In this document: piece after piece, positions 1-5,643 of the stretch
Layout of the letters: each line of letters begins with the position of its first letter
Position numbering within the stretch: position 1 is the first letter of the stretch
From: Phycisphaerales bacterium
Lineage (GTDB): Bacteria > Planctomycetota > Phycisphaerae > Phycisphaerales > UBA1924
Assembly: GCA_030680655.1 (NCBI GenBank)
Contig: JAUXUZ010000005.1
Span: 1-10,421, forward strand
DNA length: 10,421 nucleotides
Direction of reading: 5' to 3'
Position numbers and translations under genes: made by a program
Notes under the pieces: generated by a model
The model's input: only the letters and a program-made list of their open reading frames with translations
Told to the model about the DNA's origin: nothing
Database searches by the model: none

Positions 1-1
1 G

Positions 2-847
2 TTGCAGGTCTGCGGCAACGCCATCGCGCTCGCCGCCCGCGCCGATATCGATGTGCTGATCGATTGCTGTTCAGACGCGGCGGTTTCGCTGGCGGCGGTG
101 CGGACGGCCCTGGCCCGCGGCGCAAAGGTGGTGACGGCGAGCAAGGTATTGGCCGGACCAAACGGCGCCGATCTGTCGGCGCTGGCACAGGGGTTCGGAA
201 CAACGATCCGCTGGGGCGCAGCGGTTGGCGGGGGCGTTCCGGTGGTCGAGGCGGCCGCGGCGCTGGTGGCAGCGGGTGAGCGGGTTACCGCGGTCCGCGG
301 CGTGATCAACGGCACGTGCAACTTCGTGCTCGACCGTCTGGCCCAGGGGATGCCGCTGGGTGAAGCGGTGCGAGCGGCTCAGCAGCGTGGGCTCGCCGAG
401 GCCGACCCGGCGGCCGACTTGAGCGGGCTCGACGCCGCCCGCAAGTTGATCGTGCTCGCCCGTGAGGTCTTTGACTTTGAACTCGCGCTTGACGACGTCA
501 CCTGCGTCGGCATCGAGGAGCTTACCCCGCGGATCGTGCAGCAGATCAGCGAGGGCGGGCGCACGCTGCGGCTTGTCGCAACGCTGCAGCGGAAGGGAGA
601 CTGGTTGGAAGCGTCGGTGCGACCCGTGGAACTCTCGCCCTCTGACCCGCTCGCCGGCGCGAGGAACGAGGAAAACGTCTTCGTGCTGACGGTCGAAGGG
701 GCCGACAGACCGGTGGTGCTGCGCGGCCTCGGTGCCGGTCGCTGGCCGACGACGGAGGCCGTTGTCGGCGATGTGCTGCAGATCGACCGCGAGCGCCGGC
801 GGCCGGCGGTTGAGCGCGCGGCGGCCCAATTCGAGCGGCTCGGTTAG
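2..847 (+). CDS. hom: Homoserine dehydrogenase, 3' part (5' end outside window)
   Basis: Homoserine dehydrogenase reduces aspartate semialdehyde to homoserine with NAD(P)H, the branch point to threonine and methionine. About 281 residues are visible. The N-terminal Gly-rich nucleotide-binding loop lies upstream of the window, so the TTG at position 2 is not the true start. Family signatures are present: VVTASK (residues 44-48, where most members have Asn instead of Ser), GGGVPVVEA, the conserved GVINGTCNFVLDRL segment, and AEADPAADLSGLDAARKL. In the last, Asp144 and Lys148 match the catalytic Asp/Lys pair of the yeast enzyme and the Glu of AEADP matches its substrate-binding Glu. The protein ends about 70 residues after the last catalytic-domain blocks, leaving no room for the C-terminal ACT domain found in many bacterial forms. 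It converges on argB with only 28 bp between the stop codons. Family assignment is very sure; the symbol is a family inference. Confidence 0.93.
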   Translation: MQVCGNAIALAARADIDVLIDCCSDAAVSLAAVRTALARGAKVVTASKVLAGPNGADLSALAQGFGTTIRWGAAVGGGVPVVEAAAALVAAGERVTAVRGVINGTCNFVLDRLAQGMPLGEAVRAAQQRGLAEADPAADLSGLDAARKLIVLAREVFDFELALDDVTCVGIEELTPRIVQQISEGGRTLRLVATLQRKGDWLEASVRPVELSPSDPLAGARNEENVFVLTVEGADRPVVLRGLGAGRWPTTEAVVGDVLQIDRERRRPAVERAAAQFERLG

Positions 848-875
848 GCGATCGGCCTCGGGCGACCCAAAGAAG

Positions 876-1730
876 CTATCGAACGATCCGTGTTCCAGGG
901 AAGTCGTCACCGACCGCAGCAGAGAGCAGCCCGTGGGTGGCACGCCCATCGGTGATGCAGACGCGACGGAAAGGGTTCTTCGCCAGGGCCATCAGGCACG
1001 CGTCGATCTTGGGGATCATGCCGCCGTCGATCACCGCGCGGGCCTTGAGGTCCTCGCACTGAGCGACGGTGAGCGTCGCTGCGTAGTTGGTGCCATCAAC
1101 GCGGACGCCCGCGGTGTCTGAAACGAGTATGAACGTGTCGACGCCTTCCCACTGGGCCACCTGGCCGGCGACGAGGTCGGCGTTGACGTTCAGCTTTGCG
1201 TGGGGGGGCGGTGTCGCCTCGTCGAGGGCGACGGGCGCGATGACGGGGACAGCCCCTCCGGCGATCGACTGGGCAAGGGGATCAGTGTCCACGCGTGTGA
1301 CCCGGCCAACGAGGCCGAGGTCGTGGTGGGCGCCTTCCTTATCGGTGGCGCCGGCGCGCCGGGCGTAGAGCACGGGGCGGTTGAGCGTGGTCATCGGCTC
1401 TGCGCGCGCGCCGCCGTGGGTGATGTCTCCGGCGAGCTGCGCGTTCACTTCGCCGCAGAGCACGCGTTCAACGATGGAGAGCGTTGCCTCGTCTGTGTAG
1501 CGCTGCCCGAGCACGAAGCGGGCCTGCAAACCCGCGGCGGTCATGGCCGCGCTGATCGCCTTGCCGCCGCCGTGGACCACGATCACACCGTGCCCGCGGC
1601 GTGCGAGTTCGGCGATGTCGGCGGCGATGGCCTTCATCTGCGCGGGGTTGTCCTGGATCGAGCCGCCGACCTTGACCAGGATCGCCCCGTGCTGCGGGGG
1701 GTGCGGGCGTTGTGCATCGGGGCTGTTCAT
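876..1730 (-). CDS. argB: Acetylglutamate kinase (arginine biosynthesis)
   Basis: This cytoplasmic kinase phosphorylates N-acetyl-L-glutamate with ATP, the second step of arginine synthesis. Its 284 residues fit the amino acid kinase family length. Visible motifs are KVGGS (20-24, phosphate-binding Lys20), VIVVHGGGK (49-57), the substrate-binding Arg77 in GQRYTDEA, NVNAD (181-185; Asn181 and Asp185 match E. coli Asn158 and Asp162) and DGGMIPK (235-241; Lys241 matches the catalytic E. coli Lys217). The end, CITDGRATHGLL, is also typical. The N-terminus is a short Pro/His-rich tail of about 14 residues, with no obvious long helix of the kind linked to arginine feedback inhibition. It starts with ATG; no Shine-Dalgarno is evident, but AATGAT lies 8 bases upstream. 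It is divergent from tsaB and convergent with homoserine dehydrogenase, so it is probably a single-gene transcript. Confidence 0.95.
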   Translation of the reverse strand: MNSPDAQRPHPPQHGAILVKVGGSIQDNPAQMKAIAADIAELARRGHGVIVVHGGGKAISAAMTAAGLQARFVLGQRYTDEATLSIVERVLCGEVNAQLAGDITHGGARAEPMTTLNRPVLYARRAGATDKEGAHHDLGLVGRVTRVDTDPLAQSIAGGAVPVIAPVALDEATPPPHAKLNVNADLVAGQVAQWEGVDTFILVSDTAGVRVDGTNYAATLTVAQCEDLKARAVIDGGMIPKIDACLMALAKNPFRRVCITDGRATHGLLSAAVGDDFPGTRIVR

Positions 1731-1788
1731 GTGGGCGGATCATTCGCACGGCGCGGGCGTGCGGGGCGCAGCGCGGGTACGGTTCGCC
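1731..1788. promoter_or_regulatory. Short divergent argB/tsaB intergenic region
   Basis: Only about 58 bp (85 bp if tsaB starts at the ATG at 1816) separate two divergent start codons, so both promoters must lie here or inside the neighbouring coding sequences. On the plus strand TACGGT (1778-1783) ends 5 bases before the tsaB GTG. On the minus strand AATGAT ends 8 bases before the argB ATG. Neither gene shows a convincing Shine-Dalgarno site. I saw no clear -35 box. Confidence 0.4.
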
Positions 1789-2532
1789 GTGCCCGAGAGC
1801 GCCCAACAGCCCGTGATGACGCTCGCGATCGAGACGGCGAACCCCGGCAGCGGTGGGGGGAGCGTCGCGCTGGGGCTGATCGGAGGCGGCGCACCGGAGG
1901 TTCTCGCGGTTGAGGCGCTGGTGGAGGTTGACCGTGATCGCGACGACCTGGTGCCGGCGATCGAGCGCCTCATGGCGGCAACCGGGCGGACGTTGCGTGA
2001 TGTCGGGCGGGTGGCGGCGTCGGTCGGGCCCGGGGGGTTTACATCGACGCGCGTGGCCTGCGCGACGGCGGCGATGCTGGCGGAGGGCCTTGGCGTGCCC
2101 GCGGTCGCGGTGCCCAGCGCGCTGGTGGCATCTGAGCGGCGGCGGCGCGTGGGTGGCGCGGTGGATGGGGCGTTGGCGGTGCTGATGGCCAGCAAGGGGA
2201 GCGCGGCATGGTGCGCGGTCGTGCCAGCCGGTGGCGGGGCGGGGGGCGCGTGCGCAGTGGACGCGGCGCGGGGCGGGCGCATGATGACCGCGCCGGAGAT
2301 CGTCGCGAGCGGCGTTTGGCATGCGCTGGCCGACGGGCATCTGCCGCCCGATGTGCGGCGCGCGCTGGCAGAGGGCGGAGTCACTGTCGAGGCGATCTCG
2401 TTCTGCGCCGACGATTGTCTGCGAGCTTCGGCTCTGTGCACGCCGGGTGATCCTTCGGTGCTGGTGCCGATTTACCCGCGTGAGCCAGAAGCGGTGACAC
2501 TCTGGCGCGCCAGGCACGGCCCCAAGCGGTGA
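1789..2532 (+). CDS. tsaB: TsaB, partner protein for tRNA t6A37 biosynthesis
   Basis: TsaB is a catalytically inactive ASKHA-fold protein that pairs with TsaD and TsaE to transfer a threonylcarbamoyl group to A37 of ANN-decoding tRNAs in the cytoplasm. The N-terminal strand MTLAIETANPG (from residue 10), the segment DDLVPAIERLM, the hallmark GPGGFTSTRVACATA (80-94; usual form GPGSFTGLRIG) and the VPIYPREPEAVTLW tail identify it. The 247 residues fit the family, usually about 220-240. Start choice is uncertain: GTG at 1789 has TACGGT five bases upstream, ATG at 1816 begins exactly at the family's first strand, and ATG at 1729 would overlap the argB start. The Gly-to-Ser change in the hallmark loop is tolerable because TsaB is not the catalytic subunit. 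The coding strand is G-rich, with GCG the preferred Ala codon. It is followed after 39 bp by the symporter. Confidence 0.87.
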   Translation: MPESAQQPVMTLAIETANPGSGGGSVALGLIGGGAPEVLAVEALVEVDRDRDDLVPAIERLMAATGRTLRDVGRVAASVGPGGFTSTRVACATAAMLAEGLGVPAVAVPSALVASERRRRVGGAVDGALAVLMASKGSAAWCAVVPAGGGAGGACAVDAARGGRMMTAPEIVASGVWHALADGHLPPDVRRALAEGGVTVEAISFCADDCLRASALCTPGDPSVLVPIYPREPEAVTLWRARHGPKR

Positions 2533-2571
2533 TTCCCGCCGCGGGCCGTGATTGGCCGATAGTCCCGGCCG

Positions 2572-4119
2572 ATGACCCTCGCCATTGCTCTCCAGACCGC
2601 CGACTGGGCCGTCCTCGCGGCGTACGTGGCGTTGCTGCTCTGCGCGGGGTGGTTCCTCGCCAGGCGTGAAGCCCGCGACGTCAAGGGGTACTTCCTCGCC
2701 GCGCGTTCGATGCCCGCGTGGGCGGTGGCGGTCTCGATCCTCGCGACAGCGCAGAGCGCGGCCACGTACGTCGGAGCGCCGGAGAAGGGGTGGAACGGCG
2801 ACCTCCGCTACCTGCTGGCCAACCTCGGCGTCGTTGTCGCGGCGATCGTGGTGAGCACGGTCTTCCTGCCCGCTTACTACCGGCTGAACGTGCAGACGCC
2901 CTACGAGCTGCTGGAGACAACCTGTGGCCCCGCGGCCCGGCGCACCGCGAGTGTGTGGTACCTGCTGGGTCGGTTCATGGCCTCGGGCGTGCGCGTGTAT
3001 ATCGGTGCGCTGCCGTTCTGTCTCGCGGTCTTTGGCGAGGTAACGCCGGGGGGGCTGGTCGCGTGCATCGCGGGGTTCATGGCGTTCGGCGCCGTCTTTA
3101 CGCTCGCGGGGGGTGTGCGTGCGGCGATCTGGAGCGACGTGATCCAGGTCGGCGTTTACATTGGGTCAGCGGTGGTGATCCTGCTGATCCTGCTGGGGCA
3201 CATCCCACTGCACGGAGAGGCGCTGTGGGACGCGATCGCGCTGGGGCCAGTTGATGCCAACGGCGTACACAAGGGGCTGACGGTCGTGGGGCCGCTGAGT
3301 GAGAACGTTGACCTTTCGAAGCCGTTTACGATCCTCACGGGCCTGACGGGTTGGGCGTTGCTCAACATCGCGTTCTTCGCGATGGACCAGGATCTGACGC
3401 AGCGTCTGCTGGCCTGCAAGAGCAGCCGCGAGGCCGCCAAGAGCCTGCTGATCAACACCGTCGCGATCACGTTCCCGGTTGTGGTGCTCTTCTGCACGCT
3501 GGGGCTGCTGATGGGCGTGTTCTACACGCGGGTCGATGTGATGGGGAGCGTGCCGACGGTGGTCGGCGCGGGCCTTGGTGACGAATCGACGCGCCGGCTG
3601 GTTGACTTCTCGGCGCTGCACGCGCCGGCGGGTGCGCTGGGCCTGATGCTCGCGGGCGTGCTCGCGGCGGGCCCGGCGGGCATCAATTCGTCGCTCAACT
3701 CGATGGCCAGCGCGGTGATCGCCGACCTCTACCGCCCGGCACGCCCGGGTAGGACCGAGCGGCACTACGTCGTTGCGGGGCGCCTGGCGACGGTGCTGTG
3801 CGGCGTGGTGATGGCCTTCTTCGCCGCGTCGTGCATCGTGCTGCGCGGCCGTCAGGACCTGATCGACTTTGCGCTGGGTGTGATGCCGTTCGCCTACGCG
3901 GGGCTGCTGGGCGTGTTCGCCGGCGCGGTGATCCTGAAGCGCGTGCCGCAACGGTGGGCCGTCGCTTCGATGCCGACTGGCCTGGCCGTGGTGATCGTGC
4001 TGGCGGTGTCGACGACGCTGGCATCCCCGTGGCAGCTGGTGGTGGGGAGCGTGGCGGCCTTCGCGGTGTGCTGGCTCGGCACGGTGGTGACCGGGCGCGC
4101 TGCGCAGCGGGCGGTGTAG
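2572..4119 (+). CDS. Sodium:solute symporter (SSS/SLC5 family), substrate unknown
   Basis: This inner-membrane transporter probably couples uptake of a small organic solute to sodium entry. The 515 residues contain roughly 12-13 hydrophobic segments, as expected for the LeuT-fold SSS family. Landmarks in order are KGYFLAARSMPAWAVAVS after the first helix, the SILATAQSAATYVGAPEKGW unwound-helix region, LAGGVRAAIWSDVIQVGVYI, DQDLTQRLLACKSSREAAKS, and INSSLNSMASAVIADLYRP. In the last, Ser373/Ser374 match the Na2-site serines of vSGLT. Substrate cannot be read from sequence. The following gene resembles 2,4-diaminopentanoate dehydrogenase, so an amino acid or diamino acid is conceivable, but that is guilt by association only. 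The start is ATG without a recognisable Shine-Dalgarno; GATAGT lies 8 bases upstream. The 39-bp gap after tsaB contains the short direct repeat GTGATT (2529-2534 and 2548-2553). Confidence 0.9.
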   Translation: MTLAIALQTADWAVLAAYVALLLCAGWFLARREARDVKGYFLAARSMPAWAVAVSILATAQSAATYVGAPEKGWNGDLRYLLANLGVVVAAIVVSTVFLPAYYRLNVQTPYELLETTCGPAARRTASVWYLLGRFMASGVRVYIGALPFCLAVFGEVTPGGLVACIAGFMAFGAVFTLAGGVRAAIWSDVIQVGVYIGSAVVILLILLGHIPLHGEALWDAIALGPVDANGVHKGLTVVGPLSENVDLSKPFTILTGLTGWALLNIAFFAMDQDLTQRLLACKSSREAAKSLLINTVAITFPVVVLFCTLGLLMGVFYTRVDVMGSVPTVVGAGLGDESTRRLVDFSALHAPAGALGLMLAGVLAAGPAGINSSLNSMASAVIADLYRPARPGRTERHYVVAGRLATVLCGVVMAFFAASCIVLRGRQDLIDFALGVMPFAYAGLLGVFAGAVILKRVPQRWAVASMPTGLAVVIVLAVSTTLASPWQLVVGSVAAFAVCWLGTVVTGRAAQRAV

Positions 4120-4141
4120 CGCAGCGCGGAGGCGCGGCGCG

Positions 4142-4147
4142 TATGCT
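4142..4147 (+). promoter_or_regulatory. Possible -10 hexamer of a leaderless promoter
   Basis: TATGCT fits TANNNT and ends 7 bases before the ATG at 4155, so transcription could begin at or very near that codon. The same bases include the alternative ATG at 4143, which instead has GGAGG (4128-4132) 10 bases upstream. The two readings of this start are mutually exclusive. Confidence 0.3.
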
Positions 4148-4154
4148 CGGTTCT

Positions 4155-5156
4155 ATGTACCGGATTCTGCACGTGGGGTTCGGCCCGCTGGGCCAGAAGA
4201 TCGTCGGCGATGTGTATACCCGCCGCCTGGGTGAAGTCGTCGCGCTGGTCGACACGTCGCCGGAGCTGGTCGGGCGCCGGCTGCGCGACTCGGTGCCGCA
4301 GGCGAAAACGGACATCCCGATCACCGCGTCCCTCGACGAGGCGCTCGTCAGCGGGCGCTACGACGTGGCGGTGGTGACGACATCGAGCGACCTGCGCAAG
4401 TGCATGGACGTCTTCCGGTCGTTGCTGGCGGCGGGGCTGCCGGTGGTGAGCACCTGCGAGGAACTCATCTTCCCGTGGCTGCGTCACGCGGCGCTGGCGC
4501 AGGAGCTTGACTCGGTTGCGCGTCGCACCGGCGGCCGCATCATCGGCACGGGTGTGAACCCCGGCGCGATGATGGACACGATCCCCGTCTTCGTCACCGC
4601 CGTGTGCACGAAGGTGAGCAGCGTCGAGGTGCACCGCATCCAGGACGCGTCGCCGCGACGGGTGCCGTTCCAGAAGAAGATCGGCGCAGGGCTCGACGAT
4701 GCGCAGTTTGCGCAGGGCGTCAAGGACGGCTGGCTGCGCCACGTGGGCCTGGGCGAGAGCCTGCACTTTGTGGCGCACTACCTGGGGCTTCCCTTCGACG
4801 AATGGGGCGAGACGATCGAGCCGGTGAAGGCAACGACGCGCTTGCAGTGCGGGCTCGGCACGATCGAGCCGGGGCGAGCAGCGGGAGTGCGCCAGGTCGC
4901 GATCGGCAAGCGCGCCGGCAAGCCGGTGATCACGATGGTCTTTCAGGCGGCCATCGGCCAGACCGACCCGGTGCCGCAGGACCGCGTGATCATCACCGGC
5001 GAGCCGAGCATCGACGTGGTCTTCACCGGCGGCGTCCACGGCGACATTGCTACCAGCGCGATGACGCTCAACGCGATCCCCAGCCTGCTCGCCGCGCCGC
5101 CGGGCCTGCACACCAGCGCCACGGTGCCGTTGCTGCACATCGCCCGCGGCGGGTGA
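4155..5156 (+). CDS. DapB-fold NAD(P)-dependent dehydrogenase, 2,4-diaminopentanoate dehydrogenase-like
   Basis: A 333-residue Rossmann-fold oxidoreductase starting MYRILHVGFGPLGQKIV, with the dinucleotide loop G8-x-G10-x-x-G13. The middle carries GTGVNPGAMMDTIPVFVTAVC and VHRIQDASPRRVPFQKKIG, blocks I associate with 2,4-diaminopentanoate dehydrogenase and related proteins often annotated as dihydrodipicolinate reductase N-terminal family. True DapB is shorter (about 240-270 residues), so this is not expected to be the lysine-pathway enzyme. The ornithine-fermentation partners of diaminopentanoate dehydrogenase (ornithine aminomutase, thiolase-like enzyme) are absent, so the actual substrate, presumably an amino or imino acid, is unknown. 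The start could also be ATG 4143, which has GGAGG at 4128-4132. It follows the symporter by 35 bp and precedes the pterin-family gene by 30 bp. Confidence 0.8.
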   Translation: MYRILHVGFGPLGQKIVGDVYTRRLGEVVALVDTSPELVGRRLRDSVPQAKTDIPITASLDEALVSGRYDVAVVTTSSDLRKCMDVFRSLLAAGLPVVSTCEELIFPWLRHAALAQELDSVARRTGGRIIGTGVNPGAMMDTIPVFVTAVCTKVSSVEVHRIQDASPRRVPFQKKIGAGLDDAQFAQGVKDGWLRHVGLGESLHFVAHYLGLPFDEWGETIEPVKATTRLQCGLGTIEPGRAAGVRQVAIGKRAGKPVITMVFQAAIGQTDPVPQDRVIITGEPSIDVVFTGGVHGDIATSAMTLNAIPSLLAAPPGLHTSATVPLLHIARGG

Positions 5157-5175
5157 GCGAAGCGGCGGCGCGACG

Positions 5176-5181
5176 TACGAT
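5176..5181 (+). promoter_or_regulatory. Possible -10 hexamer of a leaderless promoter
   Basis: TACGAT matches TATAAT at four of six positions and ends exactly 5 bases before the GTG at 5187, the same spacing as TACGGT before the tsaB GTG. There is no Shine-Dalgarno-like run between it and the start codon. No -35 element was identified with confidence. Confidence 0.35.
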
Positions 5182-5186
5182 CGCCC

Positions 5187-5603
5187 GTGTTCACCCTTGA
5201 GATCAACGCGCACTTTTCCGCAGCCCACGCCATCATCATGGCGGGCGTGCGTGAGCCGCTCCACGGCCACGACTGGCACGTGACGGTGGCGATCGAGGGC
5301 CCAACGCTCGATGCCGACGGGCTGCTGGTGGACTTCCACTGGCTGCAGCACGAGCTGGCGGCGGTTATCGGACCCTTTCACAACCGCAACCTCAACGACG
5401 TCGAACCGTTCCGATCCGGGCTCAACCCCACCGCGGAGCACGTGGCGCGGCACATCGCCCACTTTTTATCAGACCGGCTCGCAACTTGGTCCCAGAATCT
5501 GCCGAAAACTCAGTCGCCGGCCACTCCCCGATCGCTGCGCGTCGCCCGCGTCCGCGTGACCGAAGCCATCGGGTGTGCGGCGGCGTATGTTCCGGCCCGC
5601 TGA
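5187..5603 (+). CDS. 6-pyruvoyl-tetrahydropterin synthase/QueD family protein without catalytic Cys (PTPS-III-like)
   Basis: A 138-residue T-fold protein. Zinc ligands are visible as FSAAH (His14) and HGH (His26, His28); NPTAE (80-84) and Glu126 in VRVTEAIG match pterin-binding positions. QueD and classical PTPS have a Cys a few residues before HGH; here the segment is GVREPLHGHDWHV with no Cys, and Glu23 sits three residues before His26. That matches the E-x-L-H-G-H pattern of PTPS-III proteins, reported in Plasmodium and some bacteria to make 6-hydroxymethyl-dihydropterin and replace FolB in folate synthesis. The Asp-His pair near the LDH block is also altered, reading GPFHNRNLND: Phe64 replaces Asp and His65 is kept. 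A role in folate or another pterin pathway is inferred; no queuosine or folate gene is nearby. The GTG start has no Shine-Dalgarno, and the next gene follows after 40 bp. Confidence 0.85.
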   Translation: MFTLEINAHFSAAHAIIMAGVREPLHGHDWHVTVAIEGPTLDADGLLVDFHWLQHELAAVIGPFHNRNLNDVEPFRSGLNPTAEHVARHIAHFLSDRLATWSQNLPKTQSPATPRSLRVARVRVTEAIGCAAAYVPAR

Positions 5604-5643
5604 CTCTCCACCTTGTTCTCCCCCGGCCCGAGATTGGTCACTA

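Noticed and set aside
848..875. Possible bidirectional terminator between convergent homoserine dehydrogenase and argB genes
   Set aside because: Only a weak AGGC/GCCT pairing is visible and there is no T- or A-run; the 28-bp gap gives no support for an intrinsic terminator.
1543..1788. Upstream extension of the tsaB frame across the start of argB
   Set aside because: It would lie antisense to the conserved N-terminal half of argB, and TsaB proteins begin near the MTLAIET strand.
2535..2545. CCCGC-C-GCGGG mini-palindrome before the symporter gene
   Set aside because: Five-bp GC arms with a single-base centre are expected by chance at this GC content and cannot form a stable hairpin loop.
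3798..4142. N-terminal extension of the DapB-fold dehydrogenase frame into the symporter gene
   Set aside because: The Rossmann strand begins right at ATG 4155 (or 4143); the extension overlaps the symporter in another frame and is Arg/Gly-rich noise.
3894..5462. A 522-residue open frame on the minus strand
   Set aside because: It overlaps recognisable symporter, dehydrogenase and pterin-family genes. Its Arg/His-rich, repetitive composition is typical of an antisense shadow in GC-rich DNA.
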